From: Perilla frutescens | Lineage: Eukaryota; Streptophyta; Magnoliopsida; Lamiales; Lamiaceae | Length of the DNA stretch: 64,000 bases | Assembly: GCA_026008535.1 (NCBI GenBank) | Contig: BRKX01000002.1 | Coordinates: forward strand, 74,979,380-75,043,379 | Direction: 5' to 3' | In this document: positions 10,401 through 25,400 of the stretch, piece by piece | How positions within the stretch are numbered: the first letter of the stretch is position 1 | Layout of the letters: every line of letters begins with the position of its first letter | The notes under the pieces: generated by a model | The model's database searches: none | What the model was told of the DNA's origin: nothing | The model's input: the letters and a program-made list of their open reading frames with translations, nothing else | Made by a program: the position numbers and the translations under genes

Positions 10401-13400
10401 GCACTCTGATTTGGCTATACTTTAGATGATTGGTCATTATAGCATCCCAGTTAATTCTTTCAAGCCTTGCAATAATTATTGGTGCATAGTCACCTAAATC
10501 TACCTCCTTCAGAAAATAGCAGTTTAAAAAGAACATAAATTTTTGGAAACAAAATAAATATGAAAAATAAAACCAAAACAAAAAAGTAAGAAGTAAAAAA
10601 ACAAAGAAATAAAAATCTAAAAGCACACAGCTCAAACAGTTCAGCCCAACAAACAAATGATTACCCAGATACATCTTCGAAAGAGGAAGATTGATGAATG
10701 CCTCCCACTATTCTATAACAGAAGGCATTATCAAACTAGAGAATACTTTTTGGAACACAAAGCAGAAACAGGGGATAAAATTTCTAAAAGGAAGGGAGTT
10801 CAGATAATCAGCGATCTTCTTTATAGTTTATCCTAAAAAATACAATTGCTCCTTTTAGTCTCATTCTTCTTTCAGAAACTTAAAGCTTCATTACAAGAAC
10901 TCAAGTTAGTCATGTCAGATTTTTAACTTTACTTCCCTGCTAATAATTCTTCATTTGCTCTTATCATGCAGAGCTTCAAGGTCAAACATGATGGCTTTTG
11001 ACTATTTGGAAAATGAAATGAAACACATATATACATGAAGAAGCAGTCTGTTCCATAATAAAATTTCCACAGAACATATAACTGATTATCACCTTATTAA
11101 TGTTCCAGCCACACATGCTCGTTCAAAGTTCAAACAGATACCAGCTAATGCTGATAAAACAAATTGGCAGCAGAAAAGCATAATACTATAGAGATGTATA
11201 AATGCATAAAAGAATTAAGAAAAACTAAAGTTGGGCAAATGTATTATGTTGGAAATACGTAAATGAATATTAACCTGCTTTGCATACTCCAGCAAGTGGA
11301 CAGAAAAATAAGAGATCCTCAGCCTCATTTTCCTACTGGATCTGGACACTATATTCACCTTGTGACTATCAGAGAACTCACAAATCCTCAACACTCTTGT
11401 GGTACCTTCTGCATATACTTCAAACCCCACCTTTGCACCATCCAAACCTATTGGTCGACTGTAAGTAATTTTTTTCTGATCTTCAGGCTTCTTCTCCAGG
11501 GGTAGATGAAATCCCAGACCTCTGGTTTGCTTGCTCCGGTAAAATGATTTCCATGACCGCACCTTATCTAGGTTGATTTCTCGCAATAGGTGCACTTCTG
11601 CAACAGGGAAACCACATAATCACAAACCCTTATCATTTTGAACTGAATCAACAAGAACTTGGAAAGATAAGTTTCTGCTTCATAAAAAATAAGGTTAATT
11701 TAACTCAAAAGAATAAATAAATAAACAAGGTTGATTCAACTCCCCTCTAAAGTAGCTAATTTACCAACACCTTTGCTCCATGTTTGATATTTACAAAGAC
11801 CTAGCCTCTAAAATTGTCTATAGGGAATCCCAGACAGCACTCATATGTAACCATTTTGCCTTTCAATTAAAAAAATAAATACAATTATATTATTAATTTC
11901 TCAGTGACCATTCTGCCCTAAGGTGTCAGGCTAACATTTATATACTTGTAAAACTTATTGGTTGCTTTTTCGTAGTAGAACTGACCATAGTTTGGCTCCT
12001 AAACATGTTTCTCAAGTGTAGTTTAGCTCCTTAACATGTATCTCAAGTGTATAGACCATGTTCACCCCAATATATATAAGGGGTTTTAATCTGGCAACTG
12101 AGCTCTTCTCAAATGTTGTTTCTATCCATTTAAGAGAGGCTCAACCCTAAATGTACTCCAAAATGTATTATCTCATATTCAGAATATGAGAAAAAAAAAA
12201 TTACCATCAAGTTGGACAACTAGCTTATGTGGAAGAGTCAGGTCATCCCAGACATAGTTAACAGTACCTCCAGCTCCCAAAGTTTCTGGCTCTGATGAAC
12301 CCTGCAAGCATTTGACATCAATTAGAAATACAAAAACATGTGTATGGAAAAATCAGAGTGCACTACACTGCACATGATAAAATAGGAAAACTACATATCA
12401 AACCTTCTGATAAAAAGTTAAAGGAGTATCACGTAAACAGTTCTCTATTCTATAGGGGAGATTTGTGATGGGTGGCCTGTGGAAATGCAAAACTATGGTA
12501 GAGGCTTCTTCCATGACATGAACAGCTGCAAATTCACCTAAATTGTCTTTGGATGGCATATTATCAGGTTGAGTTTCTGGGAATTCCACAGATTTTCGGA
12601 ATTTCAGGAAGAAACGTCCTAATGAGGCCACACATATTGGTCCTGACCAATTAAGTCCTGTCTCATTTGGTCGGAATTGAATGAATAGTGATGAGTCATT
12701 TTGAGATTTTGTATGTTTTTTGAGAATATTGTCAACAATGCTGGTAACTTTGTTTTTTCTCATTACTGTCTTCAGCCTTAAAGCTATCCTCTCTTTGCTG
12801 TTGACGTCAATTGAGTCTTCCATTTCCTTTCAAGAAGACAGAAAAATATCAGATCACAATTGAGGTTGAAATATTGGTGAGTTGCTGTCAGTTATGAATA
12901 CCTCCATATAACATTGGCGGATAGCAATCACATCTTCTGACTCATTGCATACAACATACCGTGAGATTAAAGATACTATCTGAGAATCTTTGTTGCGAGA
13001 CGGCCTTAAAGAAATCGCTAGCCTCAAAATATTTTTTGATCCAAAGGATTCTTCCGTTTCGAGGTCTATTTCTGTAAGTCCTGATAATGTATCCAAGTCC
13101 AACTGTGCCTCTAGGACTTTCTCCTCCAACAACTTGAAATGCAATTTGTAGCATCTAGCATTGGGTAAAGGTATATAAAAAGGTATGTAACATAGCAGCT
13201 ATACACACAATTTTACAATGTTTTAATAATTAGCTGATTATAGATTGACTTCACCTTCACTTCAGGATTTAATAATTCAAAATTTACCATACTGAAGTTT
13301 AGTTTGTTAAAACAAACATATTATCAGTAAGACCTGGATGGAAGTTTCTGGTTATTATTTAGGCAAAACACTGTTTTGGGTCCCCGTACTTATAGATTAT

Positions 13401-16400
13401 TCCGGATTGGGTCCCTCTACTTTATTTGGTCAAAATGAGGTCCATGTACTATCAACTTTAGTTAAATTCAAGTCCTATTACCAGAGGGACTTGAATTTAA
13501 CAAAATTGATAGTACATGACCTCAATTCGAAAACAAAAATAAAAAATAATGTTTTTAAATAAATAAACAAAAAATTAAAATTTATTAAAAAATCAGATTT
13601 TTTAAAAATTTATTTTAATTTAAAAATAAATAAATAAAAATTGAAAAAAATTTATTTTTTATAAACGGCTGTAATTTTATTTATTTAAAAAAAAGTAAAT
13701 TAAAAAAATCAAACAGTGGTTAAATAAAATAAAATTTCAATTAAATAAAAATTATTATTTAAAACTATTGTTTGATTGTTTTCAAAAAATATTAGATAAA
13801 AATTAAAATAAAATTATAGTGGTTTTAAAAAATTTAATTAAATTTATTTTCATTTTTATTTAATTTTTAAATAGATTTTTTAATTAAAAAATTCAATTTG
13901 TATTTTTTCTTCAATTTTTATTTATTTATTTATTTTAAAAAACTCAATTTTTATTTTTGTTTTCGAATTGGGTCCCTATATTATTAGTTTGGATAAAATC
14001 AAGTATAGGACTTGACTTTATCCAAATTAATAGTACATGGACGTCATTTTAAACAAATAAAATAGAGGGGCCCAATCCGGAAAAAATTACAAGTAAGGCC
14101 GTAAGGGAACCCAATACAGTGTTTTGCCTATTATTTAATTAGAGGAATTATACAAATTAGTAGACTTTTAGTCTAGGTCAAATGTCATGAAGAAAAAATG
14201 GAGAGCTTAATTAATTAGGTAGGAATTATAATTAAGAACAAGACAATGATTTTCTACTCTAATTGGGCAAAGATGACTATGACCAACTTTTTAAGGAATA
14301 TTTGACCTCTATTTCTTGGAAGTAATAAAATGGGTCTCTTCTCAAAGAAAATAAGTGGAAAGTAATTATATAAGAATCAAGTTCTTGCGAGAATAACACA
14401 AAGAAGTTATAGAAAGACATTTTTACTGAATGTAGGCAAAAATCATTATGACCAACAGCTTAAGGTACTTGAGCTTTATTTCTTAAGCAATAATGTAATA
14501 TAAAGAAACTTAGAAGAATGATTATTTACTTCGAGAACCACGATCTGATGGAATGAGGAGGTAAATATGATCCCAAGTCTGGAGGAATACTGGTGCCTAA
14601 TCTCTCCATGTCACCACTGCTAAAAACAGACTCTTGTTAGTGACAAAATTGATTGTCAATATTTTTTCAATATTCTGCCAGAGACCATATGATACCTAGA
14701 TAAAGGCCTCTGGTTGGCAGAAAAGCAAAATAATGGCTCATCCGTATCATTTTGCAAGGCATATGGCGTAAAGATACCCACCTGAAGAACAAGTACAACA
14801 ACTTTAAAAATATCAGCTAGAAATACATATTATATTTAATGTTTCAGGATAAATACCTCTAATGTGCCTCTGAGCCCACGAGACAACCTCAGCATAGCAA
14901 AGTACTTTCCGCCACCAAAGTCCAACTCAATGTCCAAATGAGGAATATCACCTTTTTTCTTTTGTAATTTTCTCACCCAGTCACGACTATTGACTGGTTT
15001 ACAGCTTGACTCAAAAGAAGTTAAAGTTGCAACAAAGTAAAGAGTATCAGGGTTAGCATAAAAATTGACTGCTGATTCACATGAAATAGTTGCCTGTGTC
15101 CATGTGTTGTCATGGTCCATAATGCTGTGTGGATCTGCAAGAGTGAAGATTTGCCAACATAAAATAAAGCAAAGTAAGCAAAAGCCACAATATACTTTTT
15201 CAAATCAGATACCTTTATCAGTCAATTGGACACATATCTCTGTGTGCAATAAATTTGAAACCTTAATTGTTGGAAGAATATAAATCTCTTTCTGCTCTTG
15301 CATTGCAACTGGTGAATGTCTATTTCCATGTGCATAACCGAAGTTATCTGGGTTCACAACAGGTATTGCCTTTCCAACAGTTTGTATTAGGAAATATATG
15401 TTAGAAACAAAACCTTCTTCAGATGTGAGAGCACAATTTGCACTGCTCAGTGAAAATCTTGTTGAGTTAACAGCAAATGCCTTTCGCACTTCGTAACTCA
15501 ATTTGTCAAAGAGCCCTGATAGGCGAATAGGCTTCCCACCTTTAAGATCATCTGACCAGGCTATGGATGACTTCTTAAAATTACCTGAATCATCCTCAGA
15601 TTGTGGTCTAAAAGAGAATACATAGTTCCCTACAGAGTAATACTTCACGAGGTGAGTTTCAAGGTTCTCTCATTGTGAAAATTAATGAAAGAATGCACAG
15701 GTACAGAACAGGATTAGAAAAAATAATAAGAAAGTGTAAACCGATACACAAAATAACCATTTCATATTGAAATAACACCATAAAAATTCAAATAAAAATA
15801 TATTTGATAAGACCATGACAACAAGAAATGTTGAAACCTCAACTGGTAAAGCATTTTATAATTACTAAAAAATAGCAAGATGAATAGTAATTAAGACAAA
15901 GTCAGTTCATATTCTTCAACAGAAATATTTGGTATTCCATGAAAAATATTGAAACCATCCAATGAAACATTTGGATGCACATGGTTGTAGAAGATAAATG
16001 ACCAAAAGATTTTAGCACTAATGAGCAACATCTCTCAACAATGATCATACAAAAAAAATCCAGGCTAGCCACCAGATCGGCAGGCATTAATTAAAAAAAC
16101 AAGCACAACATATAGATTTACACATTTTGACAAAAAGTTAGGTGTGGTATTAACAAACTATAATTTGTTTCAACATGAAACTAATATTGTGGCTAAAATC
16201 CATTCAGCAGGAGACATGATTAGAATTCCTAAAGATTCTTCATGTTTATTTGATCAATGTAACAGAGAAGAAGTAGATCCTATGTTCATGAGAAATATCT
16301 TAGACATCCCTACACAAAATGAAGTCTATAATAAGATATCTTTAATCTCTCATGAGTATATTCTTAAATTTGCTTTCTAGACATTAGCTTCAAAGAACAA

Positions 16401-19400
16401 GAAATTTTATTGAAATTTGATCCATAGTAACAACCTAAGCTCATAAAGAACACATCTAATTCCAAATAGAATATGCAGCCAGTTCCACAATTCAATTTGA
16501 TTTTTCATGGAAAAATAAGATTAAAAAAAAATACAAAGAGGACATCCTTAACATATGAAGCAAACTTAAGCTGAGTAGCTGGAACCAACTACCAATAAGC
16601 TGAATGAAAAACATCTCTACGTACACGTTCTCGACTAACACAATTTATCTTTGATTTCATATCACCCTAAATCATGACAGTTCTCTAAATACTATAGAAG
16701 ATTACATAAAGATATTTGTATTAACTAAATAGAACACTCAGTGATCTAAGGTGGAGAATGATATCACCTATAGTTCGATTTTGATCAAAATAATGTCACT
16801 TGATTGTGTAAAGCAAACTAGAAAATCCAATTTTCTTTGAGCTACTTCTTCATTAATGTGCTGAATTAATGGGGAAATTAAGATAAAAACATACCAACAC
16901 TCAAAGATGTCAATGCTTTTCTCAAACCACCAGGCAAGCCAACAGCACTAAATGCTGTCATAGTATCATCTACAACATCTCCAGCTTTTAATATTAGTGA
17001 AGCAGATTCAGTTTCCTCACTCTGAGCCCTTTGAAATCGCAGGTCCAGGGAGAAATCAGTTTCATTGTGAATCATCAGTAGAGGAGAGACGATGATCGAC
17101 AAGCCGTCCTAGTTATACCACAGGAAACGAAGATAGCTAAATTTATTCTAGTGATGCTACAAAATAATCATCACCAAGTGTCAAGAGTGGAGTTATACCT
17201 CAATGCCCTTGGAAATTTCAACAACAATAAAGGGTCCAGGGAAAGATTTGGAGCCTGATCAATTGGAGTAAAGGGTAAAAAAGTTAACCCTTCAAAACAA
17301 TGAAAACCAAAGACCCTCACTTGCAAATTACCAAATAAGACCAGCCAAATGCCAGCATGATAAATAATTTAAAATAAATATAACCTTATCAGAGCATCTT
17401 AGGATTTCCATTAATCTAATATGCTTTCACTCATAAAAAGGTCGTCTTCCAGTTCCATATGTAATGCTCATGAACAATGTTTATAAATTAGATCAGTGAT
17501 CTGGGAAAATAAACTACCACAGATGTCACTGATTGCTGACCTGATCACACCACTATTCAACAAATTACACTGGCCATAATGAATGAATGCAAAAGAAAAT
17601 GGATATGTTGAAGTTTTATTGCTAGAGCAAAATAAAATGACTAAATAGGAAAGTTAAACCAGAAACTATGAAGCACAATCAGTCAAACTAATAAAAAGAG
17701 AGAGATAGATTTGAAGTAAACCAACTTCTATGATTCAAATTCAATAACCATTGGAATGTTTTATTACAAAATATTAATGGCAGATTTTTCTGGCAATAGA
17801 AGTTCTTAGTTCAACAATTTCTGAGAATTAAGATTATCGGCATTTACATTGTTTATCCAATAATTAGCAGCCCATTCAGTGAAAACAAGATAACATCAGA
17901 GTACCTTCAGTCCATACATCGAACTCCTCTAAACTGCATCTCATCATACAATGCTATCTTATATTAAGTCAGCGAGATTAAAAGAGCCTGCGGAACCACA
18001 TGTGGCTGCACCAGTGTAACATTATTCCCAGACCATCATTATATTTGCTTGAGCTTCTAATCAATCCACTATTTTCTGTCTTTAGCATGTATTCCATTAA
18101 TAGTAATAGACTGCTGTACAAATTTAGATTCAACTTGTAATTTCAACTGATTACTTTTTTAATAAGCAAAGGGAGAATTTTTTTTTTTAAATGAGATGGA
18201 TTTTAATCGATTACATTTGATATGGAGCATTTTTTTTTTCAATTATTTGTCATGGATGAGAAATCTTCTATGTCAGCTTCATACGGTTAATGTCCTAAAT
18301 GATTACAATTATGAACTATAACCAAGAATAAGTTACTGAAATAGGTCTGGAATAATTCCAGTATATTTGTCAATAAAAACTTCAGTAAAATATTCTAAAA
18401 TGATTCATGGAAATTAATTTGTATCATGTTCACCATTTTCAAAAAAAATTAACTAACATCCAGCAACTTCTGCTTTACTAACTTGTCAGACTTCTATCAT
18501 ACCAGGTTTAGTAATTATTAGACAAACCTCAGCAATTCATATAATTTCAGCAACACTAATCATATATACACTAATAGTTAGCTAAAAGTACATGCTTCTA
18601 TGAAGTCACAAGAAGAAGCAAGATAGTTCACCTGGGGATGACATAATCCGAGTCCTCCAAGCAAATTTTCGAGCTTCTAACAGTGAAAGATGAAGTGGAG
18701 AAGTTGAAAGATCTTTTTGGACGAGTTGTAGTGAAAAGAATGATGCTTCTGGTGGTTGATTTGCCAAAGAAAGGTGCCTGAAAATGTGAAAAAGACAAAA
18801 GCACATATATAAATTACCATAAAATATTACCTATACAAGTGGGACAAATGGATATGGGTCATTCTAAAATCTAAACACGCCACCATTTTTTCTATTCACA
18901 CCACTAAATAAAATAATTCAAAAGTAATTAATTACATAATTACTTAAATATCCTTATTAAATAAAAAATAAAAAAATTGAAAGAAAAAAAAAACAAAAAA
19001 ACTCCTTCCTCTCCATCTACCTCCCGTCCCCTTTCTCCAGTCCACCACTCCAGCTGGCTACCATCACTGCCAAAAGACTACTATCCCTTATTCACCCCCC
19101 CCCCTCTCTTCGCCATTCAACAACCCCCCCAATCTTAAATCTTACAAGCGTACTGCACTCGATCAGCCATCAGTTACTGGTTATCCCACCGGCTTCTCCA
19201 TCTCTTTCCCACGCACAATTCTCACCATAGTTCGAAAAATTCAGTCCGAATTCCATCACAGAGATTCAAAAATTGTTTTTCGAATGTACAAAGGCATGTT
19301 CAAAACAATATAGTCGAAGATTTGTTTGGATGATGAAACAACATTTTTCGAAACATAATTTTCGAAGCCTTTTTTTCAATTTCGAAAAAACAATTTTGAA

Positions 19401-22400
19401 TCTGTTGATTAACTTCGATTTTTTTTTCGAACCACGACATGTATGCTTCAAAATCTGGGAGCTTCAAGCTACTTCAATGGCATATCATTTACCCGACGTG
19501 TATGCCTCTCAAAACAGAAATGAATAAAGGCGTCTGTAGGAAACAGACGAGCAAATAGCAATGCTTTAGTGTGAGTCGAATCAGCAGAGCCAACAAAAGA
19601 GGCGACAGCAGTGGTGGAGAAGGAGGAAGATTGTCATTTCACTCTTCTCTCCTTTTTTTAAATATCTTTTATGTTTCTAATAAATAAAATCTAATTTTTA
19701 AAGTGGAAGGGCAAAAATGACATTTACTGTGGTGTGTAAAGAAAAAATGTGAAAAAAAAATGAAAATTGTATGTGATGTGTAAAGTAAAAGTGGTGTGTA
19801 AAGAAAAGGTGGTGGTGTGTTTAGAATCAAGCATGTATATAGAGCAAAATCATGCTAAATAAAGGCTTACACAATAGTTGGAGCTTACAGGAAGATAAAT
19901 TCAGAACATCTTAGTCAAGTAGCTACTAGTGAACTATTACAAGAATTTCAATGATGTCTTAAGTTTCAATAATTTCTTAAATTCATTCATTGTTTCCTTT
20001 TTTAACACTATCATATGGCAGAAATACTCCTTAACTTTTTGTCTTATTTTTTAATCGCCCTCTTTCAGTTGTGGTATGCTTTTTATCTCAACGAATATTA
20101 TCATCAGTTATTTTTGTTGTGCGTTTCACACCAGAGAGAAATTCTGGATTTTAGTTTTGCTTATCTTCTAACTGGAATTGAGGCAATGTTCATAAAAGCA
20201 AGAGTAAGGATCTGATTGTTGGGGCTTACACGTCAATCGTCAAGGTGCTTATAACATATAAAATAATAATTTCTGAACCATTCTCATCTATAATTTCTGC
20301 TAATCCATGTTTCACATTTGAAGATTATAAAGGACCTCATAAATAAGCACCAATCCATATTCTACATGTCACCATACAAGATTATAAGTATAAAATTTTC
20401 AAGGATTGCAAGTCTTGAAATTTGGAGTGGCTACCTTAAGAAAATGGTAGCAGACTGTCTTGAAGATATTGATGCATCCTGACTATCATAAAACTGACAA
20501 CTAAGGGTCAAGCCAGACTGGTTTTCAACCTGCCATCTAGAAACATCAATTGCATGTCTCCAATATTCAGGGGGGAAAGAAAGAGGGTTCAATCAAATGC
20601 ATATGTCATGGAAAATGTAGAACAGAGTGAAGGATTTCTTTAGTGCATTGGAAGATCAGAGATAACAGAGGCCTAGATTTGAAAATTATATAAAAACACA
20701 CACACACACACAATAAGCATCCAGTAGAAGACTTGTTCATTTAAATTGAAAAATTTATCCATAAAAATTGATCTGAACCCAACTTCACTTCTTTACAGCG
20801 AGAATTGAAAATTTATCTTTAAAAATTGATCTGAGCCCATCCTTCCAAGCGCAGTGAAGTGGATAAAAAAGAATCCTTGGGTTCAGCTGTTAGAAACAAG
20901 GCAAAGAAGATATAGTCCGACCACCTAGCACTGATGGAATTTCTATTTTGTTTACTGAGTCAACATAGATTTTACTTAAGACTCTCAATCGTACTGTAGA
21001 AAATGAAAACAAAACTGTAGCAACATGATCAATATGTGAGCTGAGAAGATGTAGATTCCAAAAAATGAAGCTGTTCAAACATCAGTCAGGAAACACAAAG
21101 TTATGAAAAAATGATAAAGGCTAATAAGACAAACACATGAACATTCCAAGTTAAAAGAAGAAGATAATACGTGTGCAAACAAAAAGAAGATAATAAAAGA
21201 AAACCTCAGTTATGAGAGTAAATTACCAAACAAATTTACTGAAGTTCAAGAAGAACTAGACATGGAAGATATTTATTTTATGATTTCAACAAAGAGTGAC
21301 AGTATATATAACTATTTATGCCAGAGACAGCTTATGTTAAAAAAAAACCTTGCAGCAATTGGCTAGAACAAGAGAGCTTTTGACTGTGTAAGGACCGGCC
21401 AAATTCAACTTCCCAACCACAAACAATATGATATCCAAGGAAAGTTCGCTTAGTAATACAGTCACCTGCCAATGCATAAAAAAACTTTTCATATTGATGA
21501 TATTGATAATATGTGTTGCTAAACAAACAAGTGAACACCAAAGGGTAACCTCCTTAAAATTAGCATAGAAGTGACTCGGCACCCCATGAAGAGGATTTTC
21601 AGCACCCCCAATGAGAAACTTTCGCGAATAGAAGGTGCATATTTTAAGTGGTTGAATAAATTCCTTCCTGCAATCACAAATAAAGTAGTTCAAGCACCTG
21701 ATGTAAGTTAAAAAAATTCATAAACGTACTCACTGCTGCAAAGAAAATGGATAAGGGAGGAAAACTAATGCATAAAATGGTTACCATGAGTTTCGCTGGC
21801 CATCAAAGTAATAGAGAATAACTTCACATCTGTTCATAATCCTGACTTTAACATCTGATATCTGTACTATTGTTTGATTGGGCATGATGCATCCCTGCAA
21901 TAGGGGGAACTTTTCCTCAGTTTCTGAAAGCTCGTGTACAATTGTTAGAGTAACCTTCTCCATGTTAACTGTGATCCCCAAGAGGTTCTCATTTGTCCTT
22001 AACGCTCCCATGTCAGTGACATTTGAATCACTGTGAAGATCAGTTCCAGCATCTGCGGAATCTTGTTGTTCATTTGATCCAGGAGTGACACTGGAAAGTC
22101 CCTCCGTAATAAACCTATCTGGCAACAAATTATTACTCACCGGACCAGGGTCATGAAACACTTTCCACTTGAATAAATTTGGCTTGCTGACAAATTCAAG
22201 CATGCCATCAATAAAAGCCACTGCACAGTCATTTTTCTTATTCACAAGATGGAATGCCCTCTTAGATAAAGAAGTAGAAGACTCCAACCCAATAGCATCT
22301 TCATAGGCATCAGGTTTAAAAGGAAGCATTTTCCAAAGTGTGTATCCACTAGCATTAGAACAGACATCAACAAATTTTGATCTTGGATGGCGGCAGCTCA

Positions 22401-25400
22401 ATCGCAATGATTCCCCTGAGTTATCTTTAGCATACAACGAAATTAATGAAAAATACTGAGTGTGTGACCTCCATCTCCTTGGCTTATGATAATCTACCTG
22501 AACCAATATCCAATAGAAAAATTGTGGGACAATATTGAAAAGGTTGTGGACCAACTATAGAACAGAAGAACCATGCAAATCAAATCAAGTCAGGTAACAT
22601 ATTGAAGATATTGCACAAAAACAGGGCAGACAAAGTCTCTTCAGAAAACCACATTTCAACCAATATGATGCAGAATGAGAAGCCAGTATATCTTGCTTGG
22701 TACTCCAACAGATTTTCTAAGAAGACGGAAAATGTGGTCACAAGTGAAATTCCACACCTAACCCAGGAAAGTGGTAGAAGTTCCAATGCAAATCAGTGTA
22801 CAAATAAGGAACTGAATATTTCATATGAAGGATTCAGATATCCTTAGTTGCTTATCCAATCACTATACAAGCAAACTTCCCCCATGATAGTATGGTTAGA
22901 CATCCACACAAAAAATTAGCAGGAATGGATTTCCCCCTATCCTTAATCTTCAGGATGCTTAAAATCAGACTCTTTACATGGTAAACGCAACACATAGCGA
23001 AAACTCTCAAAAGGGAAAAACATTATTTCACTAAACTATTTGAATCGAGAATGGACCAACATGACAAACTTTCTCAACTTGGAAAAAACTCATTTAAAGT
23101 AGGTTGAATATCAGCAATTCTGAATATCTAGGGGTGAGCAATTGATAAATTCGGTTCGGGTTTAGCTATTTTGATATTGAACCGAATTTACCAAAATTTG
23201 TAATTTTATAACCGTACTGAACTGAATTTCCAAGATAACCGAAACCGAATATACCAAAGATACGAAGTCAGCTATTCAATAAATAAGGTTAACCAAATTT
23301 CGCAGCCACACAAAATTCTCAGCATCCATTAGTTTAGCGAAATTAAGTATTTCTTAAGAGCTAGTAAAATATACACGATTGTGTAAGATTATTTAGATGT
23401 TTCTTTTATGTTCTTTTAAGCAAGATTATTAGATCTCAGTACATAAATGAAGTTAAAAAAAAAATCTAGCATTATGCACAAGCTCGTAACAATTTATTGG
23501 AAAATGAAGTACAAAGGGATGAGTGAGAGAAATTAAACATTATTATAAAATCAATGGTGCCTATTGTACAACATCAACATGTTCTGTTTGAATAATAAGA
23601 AAAAAAGGACAAATAAGTACATAACAATTAACAAGTATGTAGTAACAATGGACAAAATATGTAATGTGTTTTCATTTAGCCCATATAACAGGCAATATCT
23701 GGAATCATTACTTTGTCATCTGTATGTTCAACATCAATTAAGCTTTCAATCCTCACAAAATATGTTTCTTCTACAATAAACTATATGTTCAGCTAAAAAA
23801 AAGGTGCAAAAAAAATATGAAATAAAGCAAATGGTGGAAGTTTGATAAGTCTGCAAGTCTAAACTGGAATCCTCAGAGAATATGGTTCTTCTACAATAAA
23901 ATATATGTTCAACTAAAAAAAGGTGCAAAAAAAAAACTGAAATAGTGGTGTCAAAGCATCTTACCCTGAAAAGAGCACGCTTTCCCACCAGTGAATAATG
24001 GACATCTCCAGATATATCATATCCACTTTCTGCATCTCTAACTGTGATATACATGTGTTCATCAACATCTTGGATGGCAACAATTGCTCCTGTAGAAGTT
24101 GCATGGATATGTTAGTTCAAGGTCTGAAAGGAATGCTCTAAAACAAAATAACAAAACAAAAGGTACCATCAGGAACCATTTCTTCAATGTTCCCTCCCAA
24201 TTCTTGGTTATAAGACCCATGCCTGGAGTCCCCATTTGAAGTTCCCCCTCTGCCCAAAGCCTTGGAGAAAGAATCAAAAGCAGAAAGCATCATCTGTTCA
24301 AAAGAATCAGATAGAGTATAATAGCCAGTGTTCAACCTTCTTAAAGAAAATGAGCATGATATAGAAAGTACGAGTTTGGCTCGTTTATTATCAAGCCAAC
24401 CTTGAATATAATTTACCAAACATATTCAAGGCTCATGAGCTTATTTGAGCTAAGTCGAGCCTAAACTAGCCTACTAAATATTTAAATCCAAATATTCATC
24501 CTTTTAAAAAAAAATCACTTTGAGCTAACTCATGAGTATATTAAAAAGCATGCACGAGTAACGAGCCAAGTATTGTCAATCTCAAGCTTGACTTGTTTAT
24601 GTTAATTAGTCTTACTAAATGAGCTCAAACTAGCTTTTAAAAAAAATAGCTCACTAGTAACTTAGCTCATTTACAGCCCCAAATGTAGAACCTTCAAATT
24701 ATTAACAAAAACACCTAGAAAAGAACCGTATGGGCCTTGAAGACCCGATTCCGAAGCAATTTTTTAGAAGTCAATAATCATCAAGCAACCTTTCCATGAC
24801 CTAATGTTCCTAATAAATATCAAATTCACAAAAATTGGAATGACTTTGTTAAAATATTTTATTTTACAGTTTGTCTTGTCATCAGGCATAGTCGCAATTA
24901 TACATACAATAACCTCAGAAATAAAGATATATATAAATAAAAAGAAAATCATACTATATCCTCCTTTTATGATTTAATGTTTGTATTTTCAGGTCAAGTT
25001 AAGGCAATTTGTCAAAATGATATAGAATATACTCATATAAGTTTTTTCCTATATATTCTTAGGAAACTTACATCTATTTCATGCAGAGAGAGTGTCACGT
25101 CAAACCGGGATATATAACCACTTCCAACCCAAATGGCATTTGAGTATGGAAGACTAGTGCGGTTTCTTGTCACAGGCCTCTCAACCGCTAGGAAACACTG
25201 CAAATCTTTCAGTATATATTTTTGAGGACTCATAATATCAACATGAGAACTCCTTATGGGGACTGAGGTACTTGGTGGACTAGCATCAAGATCTGGGTGA
25301 ATAGTATCTATATGCTGGGGAGAGGTTGATGAGTCCTTTCTTATAAACCTGGGAACTGAATCATTTCGTGCGATAGAAGAATAGGGACTTTGAATAACCT

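Noticed and set aside
16144..16380. Plus-strand open frame of 78 codons in a VPS13 intron
   Set aside because: No recognisable domain, AT-driven composition, and it lies antisense within the intron between 15669 and 16894. Probably chance or an unrecognised repeat remnant.
20890..21078. Minus-strand open frame considered as an extra VPS13 exon
   Set aside because: The exons at 21349-21465 and 20435-20529 join directly and in phase through a family-conserved NCCK-VENQSGL sequence, leaving no place for this segment.
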